Shown: positions 49,901-62,017 of the stretch, piece by piece
How positions within the stretch are numbered: the first letter of the stretch is position 1
Layout of the letters: each line of letters starts with the position of its first letter
DNA from: Listronotus oregonensis
Taxonomy: Eukaryota > Arthropoda > Insecta > Coleoptera > Curculionidae
DNA length: 64,000 nucleotides
NCBI GenBank assembly: GCA_019359885.1
Contig: JAHBCN010002251.1
Location: 1-64,000 of the forward strand
Reading direction: 5' to 3'
The notes under the pieces: model-generated
The model's database searches: none
What the model was told of the DNA's origin: nothing
The model's input: the letters and a program-made list of their open reading frames with translations, nothing else
Program-made: the position numbers and the translations under genes

Positions 49901-50160
49901 AATCGTCTGCTCGTCATACTATGGGCAAGTGCCCCTTATCACCAATCAGCAGGCAGAGCAAGAGAGAAAGATTGTAGACTTATCGCGCTTTCTTTCTCGC
50001 AGACTTGTATTGCACTGCCTCTAGTAAATCTATACTCGAAGACATGACGCACGTTTAGAGGCTTTTGATTAGTTACTCTTTTTTTTCTGCATGATTTATG
50101 TGTCGGTAAAAATCTTTTATTTTTGACCTTCGGGGCACATTTGTACACCTTCTGCAGAGC

Positions 50161-50182
50161 ACATTCGTACGCGTACGAATGT
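50161..50182. repeat. Perfect 22-bp palindrome near pogo-like gene
   Basis: A perfect self-complementary sequence with cgtacgcgtacg at its centre lies 44 bp before the transposase ATG. A related gtacgaat motif with nearby C runs occurs downstream (52120-52165 and 52323-52350). These may be ends or binding sites of the same element. Confidence 0.6.
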
Positions 50183-50225
50183 ACCCCTATTAACAATGTT
50201 TTATTATTACAAAAAATTCGCAAAA

Positions 50226-51530
50226 ATGGTTCGAAATTATAAAAAAAAAGGAACAAGGTGCACAATAATAAATAAAGAAAATATGTATGCGGCTATAAAA
50301 GATGTTTTGGAAGGTAAATTATCTTACAGAAAGGCACCGGATAAATATAATATTAAGGCTTTAACTTTGGAGAGTCGGGTAAAGAAAATTAAAGATAAAC
50401 CTGATGATAATGGCACGAGCCGCAGTACATATCAATCTAAATACACAAGTTACCAAGTATTTTTTACTAAAAAAGAAAGCTGGCGTATGATCATGCCAAA
50501 GCTTTGAAATATACGCCCAAATGGGATGAAAGTGGATTGGCTGGTATAGATTGGATCTACGGTTTTCAGAAAAGAAATAATAGTTTAAGTTTAAGGAAAC
50601 CAGAAAATACGAGTACTGCCAAATCTTTTGCTTTCAATAAAACTGCCGTAAATGAGTTTTACGGTAACTTGAAAACTGTGCATGAAATATACAGTTTACT
50701 GCATAATTCATTTGTCATTCCCACCACACACGTCTCACAAGCTTTAACCCTTGGATGTTGGCGTGTTTGGGTCATTTAAATCTAAATTGAAAACAGCATT
50801 CAACAATTGGCACGTGACAAATCCAGGGAAGACTGTCCCCATTTACAATATCCACTGCGCCAGGCATATGCCCTTTCAATCAATTGGCTTTTAGTGATTG
50901 ATGTGTATACGTCCAACAATGCAAACATTGATTGTCTTGTTCAGATTCCAGAAAATTTCAATGATCGTCGATTAAGGCAAAAACCTCACAATACTGCTAG
51001 CGACACATCTGAAATTTTGACTTCAAGAGTAATTATTTAGGATTTACTACAAAATATTCACACAGAAGCAGCTTCTTCTTCTTCTTAGGCTGATCCGTTA
51101 GTGCCCACTGAAGCAACTGATCTTGATTCTGTATCGGTAATAAAGGCGACTCAAAAAAATCCTCCTCGAGTACTTGAAGTTTGGTATCAGCAATAATTAG
51201 CCCTTATCCTACAGCGGAGAAAAAGTCAAAAACGACAAAAGGAAGGCAATCAGAAAAGTCCAGAATTTACACCAATACGTCGGAAAAAATAGGCTGAAAG
51301 ATTTGGAGAATGCGAAGCAATTAAAGAAACTAGACCAGGAAAGAAAATCGAAAGCGAGGCAGATGAAACAAACTGTTAAAACTGCCACACATACTAAGCC
51401 AAAAAATCAAAAAAAGAAAGAAACTAGTTCGGAATCTGAAAATTCTGAGCTTAGTTTACAGGAAAGTTCGACATCGACAGTAGATTATTCTGATGACAAT
51501 GAAGGTGAAAATTTTGATGCTACCGTATGA
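50226..51530 (+). pseudogene. Pogo/CENP-B-like transposase, internally deleted
   Basis: ATG at 50226 begins MVRNYKKKGTR, followed by the helix-turn-helix AAIKDVLEGKLSYRKAPDKY. A frameshifted Tc5/CENP-B second DNA-binding part then has GIDWIYGFQKRNNSLSLRKP and FAFNKTAVNEFY. The DDE core should follow, but the sequence jumps to a late catalytic block, best read in another frame as PPHTSHKLQPLDVGVFGSFK (HKL visible as stop-containing). The first two Asp motifs are gone. A Lys-rich, Ser/Glu-rich tail (51303-51530) ends the frame. It would have cut and pasted at TA. Stops and frame changes make it inactive. Confidence 0.75.
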
Positions 51531-54163
51531 CCAGAAAAAATTAATGACAACTGTTTTGTTTTAGTCAAATTCGCAAAAAAGAAATTAATTGTCTATTACG
51601 TAGTAAAAGTTATAAGTCATTATTCTAAAACAGAATTTAGATCTCGTACTTAAAAAAGAAATCATGACTATTCTGGTTGTTTGTATTTCCTAAAATTAAA
51701 GACCATCATAGCGTGGGCATTTCTAATGTGGCAATGATTCTTCCTAACACAAAATCTCCAAGAATCTTTACGGCCAGACCCTCTAAGTTATATACATTTC
51801 CCATAGATATGACACAATTTTAATATGCAATAACCAATTATTAACATTTGGTTTATGTTTAATTTATGTCAAATGAACCAGACAACTATTTTACTAATGT
51901 GCCAAAAAACTAAAAGATTGATCTTTTCTTGACTGATTATTAATAATTGTAAGTAGTCTACACGATGTTGTGTTTTTTCTCCTAATCTTTTTTTGCTAAT
52001 TAATGTATATTTTTTTGTTATCGTTGGTATGTTAAAAGCCAATAAAAACGACTTTTATAATTATTTTGCTGTTTTACTTAATCTGTATGAAGTGACCCCA
52101 CACTTTCTAAATGTCCCCCTACCCATGTACGAATATACTACCCTTAGTAGGGGTAGATTCGGACATTTGTCAGCTTTTGCTAAAATCTAATTCATTCATT
52201 TATTTTGAAAGTTATTGACTTTAAACTTTTTAAATAAGAAGCGAAACGTATGCTCAATGTTATAATAAATAATTGAGCAATCTATCTTTAATTACAAATT
52301 TTAAAAAATCAAAGTCTAAAAAGTGTACGAATGGTGCCAATCTTCCCCTATCCAACCAGGACTTTTCGAAAATGGTACACACATGCGCGACCAGTTGCAT
52401 AGTTATTTTAAGAAATAACTAGGAAATATAGTGTTAACACTACAAACATAGACAAATTGCATGTATCAACTGTCATTTAGTTAATTTAGTTTTGTAAATG
52501 CCGATGTGATGTGTTTTTACTTTGTTGCGGGTATATAATTTTCGAAAATCGCTAGTTTTTGACTGTTTTGCTTAATATTTTGTGTGTTGATGCAGTCTCG
52601 TCAAGCTTAATTAAAAAAATCGTGTGGCTGGCTACGCATGAGTGAGATCTGTGGTGTGTACCTAGTACCTTTTCTATTTCACAAGTGTATCTTTATTTTC
52701 TTCGTGCGTCCTTTTTCTTTAAAGGGTGCAATATTTTTTAAAAAAGCAATTCATATTACTTTTTGTTCAATATTGAAAACACTAAATTTTATTATTTTTT
52801 AATGCTTATTCATTGTGTTTCAATGTAATTTTGGCCTATTATTATAAAGTTTAAATAGGTAATTAATAAATATTGTTTTCCAACTATCTTGAAAAGCTAT
52901 TTTTCCATTCTTTTTTACACAACACAATTTAATGCATATAAAGTAACGTCTTTTGGCAAAATGCAAAGTTCTATTTTTCTTCTCTTATATGTATGGTGAA
53001 AAGATTAAATTCTTGCTGCCATGACTACAATAGACTTTAACACCGCTTAGGCGTCGATACGCTTCGTAATTTATGTATTTTCACACCAAAAACTCGATAG
53101 TAACCTACCCGGACCTAAAAAGAAAGTTGTTTACATGTTAGAAACTGTAAAATATGACTCCCTGGTTTTAGAACATTAAGTGCACTTAAACTTTGATGGT
53201 CGTTACGATCATGTACTAAAATAGGAATTTTTCCTGTTGCAAGTAAGTACAGAAAGTTAAAATAAATCTGAAAAGTTTAAAATGGTGTGGTAAAGTCGAA
53301 ACTATACCCATTTGAAATGACGTCATTTTTGTTTGTCTTTGTTTAGTATATTATTATTCTAAACAACGGTGACGGTGACGACAAATTAACAAAAATGGTG
53401 TCTGATGATTACTTATTTTTTATCTTTTTGGTTATGTGAAGTATCCGTCACAGTCAATCAAAAACAGTTTTATTGTCGAAACTTATTTTTTCTGCAACCG
53501 TACCAAAAACAAAACTTTCGGTATAATTTATTATATCAAATATTTCACTCATGTATAAATTTTCCCATAAGACAAGTTAAAAATCAAAAAAATTCAGCGG
53601 AAATTTTACGTTTCCTAGAAAACGTGGTATTTCCACTTACTTACAAACACAGAACAATCGAACCTGTTGGTTTATATTATCAATTAGAAAAAATAAAAAA
53701 GAAGAAATAGATAAAGTAATTAAAAAAACGATTTCAGTTATAATTTTAATTACGTTGCATAAAATTAAAAATTGTATGACAAAAAAAAACATTTTAATAG
53801 TATATTACTTCCATATTTCTCCATACTAGAAATATTCTGCCTAAATACCGCTCGTGCATAAAAATTAACCAGATAATTTTCTTTCAAGCATGTTATACAA
53901 ATTGCACTCGTTCTTCGAACTCGTGGAATTATAAATAACAAGCTTTCATAAAAATTATCGGTAATTTTTAAGCACTCGTGGTATTACCCCCGAAAGTTTT
54001 ACCTTATACAAATCGTACGAAAAGCAACAATTTTCGGGACGATTTTTTTCACCTTTGGAACGATTTTTCTTACTTTCGGAACGATTTTGGGTATCAACGT
54101 AGGCGGCCTTGGCAACAATACAAACTTGTATTTTTAATATGACATTGATTTCCATTTCAAAAG
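51531..54163. other. No gene recognised; short hairpin and a triplicated motif
   Basis: The sequence is mostly AT-rich. A small hairpin at 52107-52170 carries aaatgtccccctacc and ggggtag arms and may belong to the pogo-like element. At 54037-54092 a ggaacgatttt motif occurs three times with a period near 25 bp. The plus-strand frame at 53405-53710 is an AT-driven open frame without recognisable family. Confidence 0.35.
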
Positions 54164-54830
54164 ATGAAAATCAATAGTGAAAGTGAAGCCAAATTAACGC
54201 CACATGAGATTAGTGAAGCTGCTAAAACGGCTACTTATGAATTATTGCCGCTAAAGTCAAGTGAGAGGTTTGAATTGGTCCACAATTTATTCCAAAGATG
54301 AAGCAATGAAAATAGCTGCATACTATAAATAAGGAAGTCATTCTTGCACATTTAATGGAAAAATTCAAAATCTTAAAGCCCACGAGTCTCTGGAGCAATT
54401 ACTCAATGCTTAAGTCCACAATTTACATTAAAAATAATATAGATATTAGCCCCTATCCCAAAGTTATTGCTTTCCTTAAAACAAAATCCGTTGGCTACAA
54501 AACCAAAAAAAATCAAGAGTATTGAATAAAGAAAAAGTAAATAATTGCTTATGAGAAGCTAAAGATAATATCTACCTAGTAACAAAGGTAATTTTTCTTC
54601 TTCCTTTTGATTAATTTTTATGCATATTTTAGGTTGCATTGATCATTGGTTTAGCAGGTGCTGGTCGTCGTAAAGAGTTTTGTAAAATGAGTTTAGATAA
54701 TATAGAAGATAAGATAAATATGTTAGTAATTAAAATTCCCAATTCTAAAACGAATATGAAAAGAACCTTTGTCGTCGTTGGAGATATTTCTTTATTCAGG
54801 AAATATTTGTCCTAACGTCCATCAAATACA
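54164..54830 (+). pseudogene. Crypton-type tyrosine recombinase, second copy
   Basis: ATG at 54164 gives ISEAAKTATYELLPLKSSER, the LLP-x-KS-x-x-R-y-E start of insect Crypton recombinases. Frameshifted pieces then include SLEQLLNA and a KKSRVLNKEKVNNCL linker. A 45-bp intron (54588-54632) sits at NIYLVTK / VALIIGLAGAGRRKEF. That block carries the catalytic Arg, followed by KMSLDNIEDKINMLVIKIPN and SKTNMKRTFVV. These are highly typical of the family, which recombines DNA through a C-terminal Arg-His-Arg-Tyr site. The rest of the catalytic site is missing. A partial relative lies at 27128-27405. Confidence 0.7.
54588..54632 (+). other. Mini-intron in Crypton-like gene
   Basis: GT at 54588 and a T-rich stretch ending AG at 54632 separate exons that read without a break as LVTK-VALIIG. 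The length of 45 bp is short but within the range seen in insects. Confidence 0.5.
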
Positions 54831-54839
54831 CCACAGCAG

Positions 54840-55150
54840 TAGATATCTCGTTTTTGGCCAGTTTGCCTTTGTCAGTCGAGAAACAGGCTGCAGTAGTTCG
54901 TCAAACTCTCCGGACTCATTCTTAAACAAGCTTTATAATCCAATGGATCCTTCATTCGTAACTCTTTTATTAATTGTGTTGAAGCTTGAAAAGAGACAGT
55001 CACAATAGCCGTTTCCTTGACCACCTCCCATTTCTTATTTAACTCTTCTTCGAGAACTTCGCAAGTCTCAGCGATAAATTCCCGTCAAAGATCATCACAC
55101 ATTACTTTCAATTCGTCACGAGACACAACAGATAATAAGGACTTCGCCAT
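54840..55150 (-). pseudogene. Harbinger-like (HARBI1 family) N-terminal fragment
   Basis: Read on the minus strand from an ATG at 55150: MAKSLLSVVSRDELKV, a stop, EVLEEELNKKWEVVKE, then LIKELRMKDPLDYKACLRMS and, after a frameshift, FDELL. The L-x-x-E-L-R-x-x-D-P-x-x-Y-x-x-x-L-R-M-S phrase is the N-terminal signature of PIF/Harbinger transposase-derived proteins. The DDE nuclease part is absent. The leader before KWEVVKE is not typical, so only the second half is assigned with reasonable support. Confidence 0.5.
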
Positions 55151-56659
55151 TTTTCGTCACCAACTGCCGTGGCAATAGTTTTGCCGTGTGAACAAGTTCT
55201 CATTCAATTCAACTGGCCTCAGACATATCAAAATTTTAGCTTTGTGGAAGCAGGTTAAAAAATTGACATTTTCAAAATTTTAAGGGATAATAAAGTATCC
55301 TCCGGTTACCTGCCAGAAAAGTATTTTCATAATTGATAGATAGTAAAATAATATTTAAAAATTTTCTAGCTTTGTGGAAAATGGGTTGGTCGAATGGTTC
55401 ACTGGCTCTTAGAATATTTAAACAATAGTTATCATCAAATTTTTGCACATGGTTTACAAAAAACTATTGTTCCATTTTTATTTACATTTTACAGAAAAAG
55501 TAATTTCAGAGCAAAAAAATGTTTGTTTCATTTTCTTAAACAATAATAATTGTTCAAGGAATTCCATACTGCATATAAATATATTTTTTAACATAAATTT
55601 ATAACTTATCTGAGATATGTAAATCTTTGTATTCGTGATGAATACTTACAGGTATTACATTTATTTCATAATTATTTGCTGTAATATAAGCAAAATTACT
55701 AAGCACAAATGAAAAAAGCTTAAATAAAATCTTCCGGCTACACGCATACAAACAATTCTGATTCGACTATCAAATATATTATGTATCCCATAAAATTTAT
55801 GATGGATTTTACCGATAAAAACACCGGCTATGTAAACTGAAACTATCCTATAAATCCTTATATCGATTTTCCCGAGCTGCTTCTTACATAAACTCGTGTC
55901 GCTATAAATGTTGACAGTTCATATTTTCGTATATCCAACCCCATGCTAAAAAGGTTTCAATTTCCTTCCTTTTTCTCGACGTTGATTGGCAGAGTCTCGG
56001 TTTAACCGTGTTTGCTTCGAATGGTAAACATTCCGGAATTTTAAATTAGCCTTTGGCATTTTACAAGACGTAAAAGATTAGTTGATATTTATCGTTAAAA
56101 CTTTATTGACAGTTCTGTATATTTTTTTATACTGCAAGTATATATTCATTCAAAACGGTATAATTTTAATTACTAATATTAAAGCGCATAGCATGCTGGT
56201 TTCCGAGAGCTTAACACTCGGATGCACAACGGTGGTCTGTCAGTCCAGGCCAAATACATAATGCTTTATAATTTTCGAAATATTAAAAAAAATATTGTCC
56301 TTTTAGGTACGTTTCGGAGTATCAGCTACTTACATTTTGTCATATAAAAGTGCTTATTTTTTTTATAATATGATGTAATCCGAGCCTTTTTCCTGATAGA
56401 CCACCGTCGTTGCAATGTGCAAAATTATTTATCACGCGATTAGTAATTCCATCTGGAAAATATTCGGTAAATTAAACCTTGCCGACTACCGTTGACATTT
56501 CAAAACGTTTGGTTAGTCTTATCTAAAGCGTGCAATGTGTCCGATGGCCTTTATTGATGTCACACTAGAAGGGAAAATATAGTTTCTCATTTGCCAGGCA
56601 CTATTCTTGAAGGAAAAGAGGTAAAGACTTTCATCGATTCATCACACTGATACAGCGGA
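55151..56659. other. Non-coding, with motif repeats near a piggyBac remnant
   Basis: No gene is recognised to 56200. The block aacggtggtctgtcag at 56224 is inverted at 56394 (ctgatagaccaccgtcgttg) and again at 57466 (taatagaccaccgtcgttt), on both sides of the piggyBac coding remnant. These are likely terminal or subterminal repeats of that element. Confidence 0.45.
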
Positions 56660-57152
56660 CAAAATTAGTAGCCAAACAGATATTAATTTATTTTATAATA
56701 CAATGAAATGTGGGGTGGATATTGTGGACAAAATGTCATCAAGTTACAATGTTGCCAGAAATACAAAACGTTGGCCTTTAGTAAGAGTTATATTTTATGG
56801 AATGATAAATGTTGCCTCCATCAATGCTTTTGTAATTGCAAGACATAATAATCCTAGTTCTATATAAGTGAGAAAGAACAACTATTTATAAAAAATTTGG
56901 AAAAAAAAACTGGTAAAAGACCACATCTCAAGTTCTTCTGGGCTACACAGGTACATTTGTGATTCCGCTGAAAAATATTCAGGAACCAGGTGGCAAGCTG
57001 AACCTGATCCCCCTCCAAATAAGAGAGGTGATTGTAAATGTTACAAAAAACGTAAAACACGCTATTTTTGTTAATTTTGCAAATGCTGGCTCTGCATGGA
57101 ACATACTTTAGCCTACTGTAGAGAATGTGCCGACCAGCAAGCAAAGAAATAG
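56660..57152 (+). pseudogene. piggyBac-like transposase, C-terminal part
   Basis: The frame reads NTMKCGVDIVDKMSSSYNVA and RNTKRWPLVRVIFYGMINVA, then SINAFVIARHNN. This is the piggyBac segment around the third catalytic Asp (G-V-D-x-x-D). After a stop, the C-terminal Cys-rich domain follows with GDCKCYKKRKTRYFC and CKCWLCMEHTLAYC, a RING/PHD-like zinc-binding module that recognises the element ends. Stop at 57150. Upstream catalytic residues are not found, so the copy is truncated. The repeated accaccgtcgtt motifs on both sides support a single element. Confidence 0.75.
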
Positions 57153-58129
57153 GATCAATCTGCAATGAATTTTTTTAATGACACCAATTTGCATTTTCTG
57201 TTAGTTTTAAGTTCCTAATATAAAATATATTATTTATGTTTCGCATTTAGCGGTTTTTTGTAACTATTTAATTTTTTTAAATAAATTGTTAAAATCACAC
57301 TTTTTTTAGGTTTTTCTTATTTCAATAAAACTAAGAAAGATATTTTTTTCCTATGTAATGAAGAAACAATAAGACAATACGAAGATGTAAGAAATTAATA
57401 ATAAAATAATTTTTGACCAAATGTATTACCAAAAGAAAAAAATCACTCCGCCATATTTGGTCCTAATAGACCACCGTCGTTTACTCTTGATATTTTGAAT
57501 AGGTCGTGAAGCGTAGTGTTAAGTATGCTCTTTTTCTACGTAATATTATCCACGTTAAGATCTTAATCGTAAACTAGACAGGGAAAAAACCGTATGACCA
57601 CATAATATTTTAAACTGAAATTATTACTTTGCGCTGTTATGTATTTCTAAAAGCAAGAATATCCATTGGTATATATTTTTTGGCATTTGCATGAAACAAT
57701 GTAGATAGAAAATTAAATTATCTCTCAAAATTATTTACTGTTTTGCAAAAAGTAGGGGGCTGGGCTTCATTTGCCTCCCTAGTATACGCCACTGGGCATT
57801 GGTATCCAACGAGAAATATCTAAATTTGAAGAAATAAGTGAAACAACTGCATTCGTGTTTTGGTTCAACATATTTATCTAAATCAATTCCCACTACAAAT
57901 CTGACTTTGCTAATCTAGCGGAAGATGCTTAGACGTAATGCTCACACTAAACCAATAAGTAATTATTAAGAATAACTTTTAATATTATCTTTTTTTTAAA
58001 TAAAAGAATACTGAATAACAATTGTTATTTTAAATTTCAAGCAGTATATAACTGGTAGATCGCACGAGATTTCGTCAGTAAACAGTAAATCTTGAGTCTA
58101 ATTGAGTTGGCCACTCCAGCTATATATAG
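57153..58129. other. No gene recognised
   Basis: AT-rich sequence. The phrase agtatacgccactggg near 57781-57796 is typical of dispersed transposon relics in insects, but no element is defined. Confidence 0.35.
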
Positions 58130-58720
58130 ACGAATAGTTCCGATTCCGAACAGAACACTTCACAGCATATCAACTCGCAAGGACCTCCGGGAACTGCATC
58201 AACTCTTTAAATATACGCCATTACACAGCCTTAGTTTCTTGGACATACAAAAAATTAGATAAATTAGACCTCAGCTTTTCTCCTAACTCGCAAACATTCC
58301 CAAAACCACACAAAGCTCGTTATAAACAAAACTCTTATAAACTGGAAGGGACAGAATGTTTATTTGGGATTATTGTCCGACAAAAAACTTTTCTGGCTTT
58401 GCCCTACTAAAAACAAAATAACCACAAGCAATAAAAAAATTGAAGTACTCTTTTCCATCGCCCAAAGCAGCAAACTCTAACTTTCCAATAAAGTCTTTAT
58501 TTACAAAAAAATAATTCGTCTAACTTTTTCATAGGGCATGTTTACCTAGTCCAAAGCCCTTCACACATGCCATGACTCAGATATTCCAAATAGAAAACAC
58601 CAAGACACCTACCTATGTCAGGCTTATTAGTACGTAACAAACGAGGACGTCCAGGAAGACTTGCATATCGGCACAACATTAACAGAAAAGACCTGCAAAT
58701 ATCTTTTCAAAAGTAGTACC
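58130..58720 (+). pseudogene. LINE C-terminal reverse transcriptase-linked region
   Basis: The plus strand reads, across several frames, QLYIDE, ARTSGNCINSLNIR, SNKVFIYKKIIRLTF and NEDVQEDLHIGTT. This corresponds to the region after the palm domain of Jockey-like LINE reverse transcriptases, where K-x-x-x-Y-K-x-x-x-R-P and V-x-N-x-x-L-x-x-D-L-x-I blocks follow one another. Stops are frequent and the copy has no recognisable ends. Confidence is moderate because each block is short. Confidence 0.45.
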
Positions 58721-59222
58721 TTCTGCTAAGAAAAGTTAAAAAATTACTGTGCTAAGTAATCAAAGACCTTACATAGACGCAAAACTAAAAGGTTGCACAA
58801 AATTTGTTTACTTTATGCTTTTTGGCGTTATTGACCAAGCTGTAAAGCATATTTCAAGCATAAATGACTCAAATATGTCCTAGTTATTTATGAGAAAAAA
58901 ATATGCTTCAATAATATTGTTACATTCTACTGCAGCTGACTAGACAAGATTGTCGACATAGTTTTGTTGTTTGTAAAGGTACCATGTCAACGTTTTATTT
59001 GCTATTAACCTTATTTAAATATTACACTTTAAATTAACTAAAACACATCTACTTACCGTAAAAAGTGAGACGGCCTGCGAAGTCTGTCACAGAATGGACA
59101 GCTCGCTACCCAGACGCCTAAAATAAGAGAAATATACAATTAAAAAGAGATCAAGGGCAATTTTATTTTTATATTAAATAAATTTAAACAATTTAAATAT
59201 TTATCATTTATTAACAACTATA
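58721..59222. other. No gene recognised
   Basis: AT-rich sequence without recognised features up to the TA at 59221. Confidence 0.4.
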
Positions 59223-61247
59223 CAGGGTGCTATTTAATAAATGTCCGATATTTCTGAGAGTGTTTTTTCAAGAATTTTTAAGATAAAAAGTCCCTATAAA
59301 CGTGTGGTCTAAAATGCTTCGTTTTCAAGATACAGGGTGTCAAAGTTCTATTTTTATTTTTGTTTTTTCTGCATAGTTTCCCAAATAATGCCGATTTCTG
59401 AACGAAAATTGGTACCTGCGGGTTTTTTGACATAAGAAATTTAAATTTGTTCCTAATTTAGTTCTTACTTGTAGGGGGCGCTACCTACATGTATATTCTC
59501 ACTTTCAAAAGCTTATGACTCTTGTACAACCTTGTATTTATATTTTTGGTAAAAGAAATGAATTCCTAAGTCATTTTTACGCGAAAAAGATTTTCGAAAT
59601 ATTTTAGTTTAAAATAATCGATGCATAATATGCTAACTGTAAGTAATAAATATGCTAAGACCGCTGACAATGACGGTTTTATCAAGGAGGCTAGTCAATG
59701 CGTTTTGTTTGTGTTGTCATGTAAAAGTTCAAACATAATATAATTTTGACGTACAGTTAAGTAGTAGGTAATCAATATTTTTTTAATGGTAAATTTTACC
59801 AATGCTGAGTATGCTGACATGCATTTTACATACGGACTTGCTAATGAACCTAGACGTTTGTATCAGAAACGTTATCCGAATCGCATAGTTCCAACTTCAA
59901 AAACTTTTTCAAGAGTCCACGGTCGGTTAAGAGAAACAGGAACGTTTGAAAAAGCTAGTCACCTATCGGGTGCAGTTTGAACGGTAAGAACCCCAGATAT
60001 CGAAGATGCAGTCGTTAATATGGTAGAAGAACAGCCGGAAACGAGCACCAGGAAAGTAGCGTTTACGTTAAATATTTCTCATTTCCTGGTATGGAAAATT
60101 TTAGTGGACAATTTGTTATATCCCTATCATGTTCAAAAAGTATAGGCACTGCTACCTTCTGACTTTTCCTTACATATAATAAACTTCTGTAGTTGGTATC
60201 TCCAATGCCTTATTCAAAACCGTTTGTTTAAAAATCTTATCCTGTTTACGACGAAGCAAATTTCTCACTTAACGCTATACGTAATTTTGATAACAATCAT
60301 ATGTTGTCAAATGAAAACCCACATGCAATACAGAAATCACATTTTTAAAAACAGTTTTCTGTTAACGTGTGGGCAGGAATCCTGGGAGATAATTTGATGG
60401 GTCCATTATTCTTTCAGGGAAAAATAATTGGCGAGATATATCGTCGTTTTTTTGAAGAGGATTTGCCTATTTTATTGAAAAATGTGCCCCTTAGACTACG
60501 GAATGAGATGTGGTTTATGCATCGTTGGATAGGTAGGGAAGGGCCTTAACCATGGATTCCTAGGTCGCCAAACCTTAATAGTTTAGATTACTTTCTTTGG
60601 GGACATCTAAAAACCTCAGTTTACCAAACACCTATTCAAAATGAAAAAGAGCTGAGGAATCGAATAACAGACTCATGTAGAATGATTAAAAGTACTCCAG
60701 GAATTTTCCTAAGGTTATGTGAATCAATGAGGAGAAGATTGGATGCGTGCCTACAGGCAGGAGGTGGGCATTTCCAACATTTATTGTGATTTTGATCTGG
60801 GTTTTCACCCCATTTTTATTTAGTGTTTGTCTGTTCATTTTTTTTATACTTCATGTTGACTGCTCCTAGCGACATCTAATAAGAGTACCTTTTTCGCGTA
60901 AAAATGAATAAGAAATTCATTTCTTTTACCAAAAATATAAATACAGGGTTGTACAAAAAGTCATGAGCCTCTGAAAGTGAGAATATACATGTAGATAGCG
61001 CTTCCTACAAGTAAGAGCTAAATTAAGAACAAATTCCAATTTCTCATGTCAAAAAACCCCCAAGTACCAATTTTCGTTCCAAAAACGGCATTATTTAGAA
61101 AATTATGCAGAAAAAACAAAAATAAAAATTAAACTTTGACACCCTGTATCTTGAAAACGAAGCATCTTAGACCACACGTTCATAGAAACTTTTTACCTTA
61201 AAAATTCACTCATTGAAAAATCGGACACTTAGTAAATAACACCCTGT
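59223..61247 (+). mobile_element. Mariner-like transposon with long inverted arms
   Basis: The 2025-bp element is flanked by TA (59221-59222, 61248-61249). Its ends are cagggtgctatttaataa and ttagtaaataacaccctg. The arms of about 380 bp also share tacagggtgtcaaag / actttgacaccctgta and ctacatgtatattctcact / agtgagaatatacatgtag. The coding region lies between them, in the + direction. Confidence 0.85.
59786..60789 (+). pseudogene. Mariner-like transposase (DUF4817 type), core deleted
   Basis: ATG at 59786 opens MVNFTNAEYADMHFTYGLAN, then RRLYQKRYPNRIVPTSKTFS and RVHGRLRETGTFEK, the first helix-turn-helix of this insect family. A TGA at 59978 follows, then VVNMVEEQPETSTRKVA and LNISHFLVWKIL, the second one. 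Further on come FQGKIIGEIYRRFFEEDLPI, LRNEMWFMHRWIGREGP, WIPRSPNLNSLDYFLWGHLK and GGGHFQHLL. The segment after WFMH, which carries the second catalytic Asp in relatives, is missing: the sequence jumps from MH to RWIG. The final acid region PNLNSLDYFLWG is intact. It is inactive, with stops as well. Confidence 0.85.
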
Positions 61248-62017
61248 ATACTAGGTGGTCAAAAAAGGTTGATTTATCCATAGCACATAAAGTATAAATA
61301 AATATAAAAATGATTTAACACAAAAGATAGATAAAGAGATGTGAACTATTATTAAAAGCTAGTAAATACATGGTGCCTCAAAAAAGGATTTGCCATTTTA
61401 TATTCTGGTTAACAACAAAAACACTACTAAGCCTTTTATTTTCTTGAATAAAAACGTATTGGTTTTTAGGATGATATATTGTGTTATTTAAATGCCAATT
61501 TTAAATTTAATCTACACATTACTTCCGGTTTAATTTGAAGTTGCATGAATTGTAATATTTTAAATGGAACAACCTGTAAATTTTTCAATATTCGAATTCT
61601 ACACAAGTCATTACTGATTTGAAACCTGTAATATTCTGAAAAAATGGCGATTAAAAATGTCCAAACGACCGCACGTTATGCAGTTATAAGAAAACAAATG
61701 AATATCATAAAATTGTAATATGTTTAATTGAACTCTTCTTGGAGACTCTGCTCAGGTCATACCACAATACACTAACTAAATTTAGTAAAGAAAGTAGCAG
61801 TCTTCCCGCCAAAACTGTTTATTTCATCTGTACCGACATCAGAAGGCGCCACTGACGAAATTATACCCAACTAAACTCTTGGAATTTCCAGTTTTTCGTA
61901 TTTCGCAATCGAGTAATCGATCCGTAACGGCGGTACTTTTTGTTCGTACGTTGTTGGCTTCGCATCTTGTATACTTGTGTTTTTTTATATAAGATTTTGA
62001 TAATTTTGTTCAAAGCA
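61248..62017. other. Non-coding; fragments of mariner-type ends
   Basis: A ctaggtggtcaaaaaagg end-like sequence at 61251 and a tttaaatggaacaacctgta at 61560 resemble decayed mariner-type terminal repeats. No gene is recognised. The last 150 bases may include the THAP gene promoter; I see no clear TATA or initiator. Confidence 0.35.

Noticed and set aside
49527..50265. Minus-strand open frames of about 100 codons
   Set aside because: They are antisense to the hairpin array and the pogo-like 5' region, and show repeated Phe/Pro/Ser content without family features.
53405..53710. 101-codon plus-strand open frame
   Set aside because: It starts with ATG at the reading start only by chance and I see no motif or compositional difference from the AT-rich surroundings.
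56170..56240. Possible tRNA fold around gcgcatagcatgctggtttccgag
   Set aside because: The D- and T-arm invariant positions and acceptor pairing are not met.
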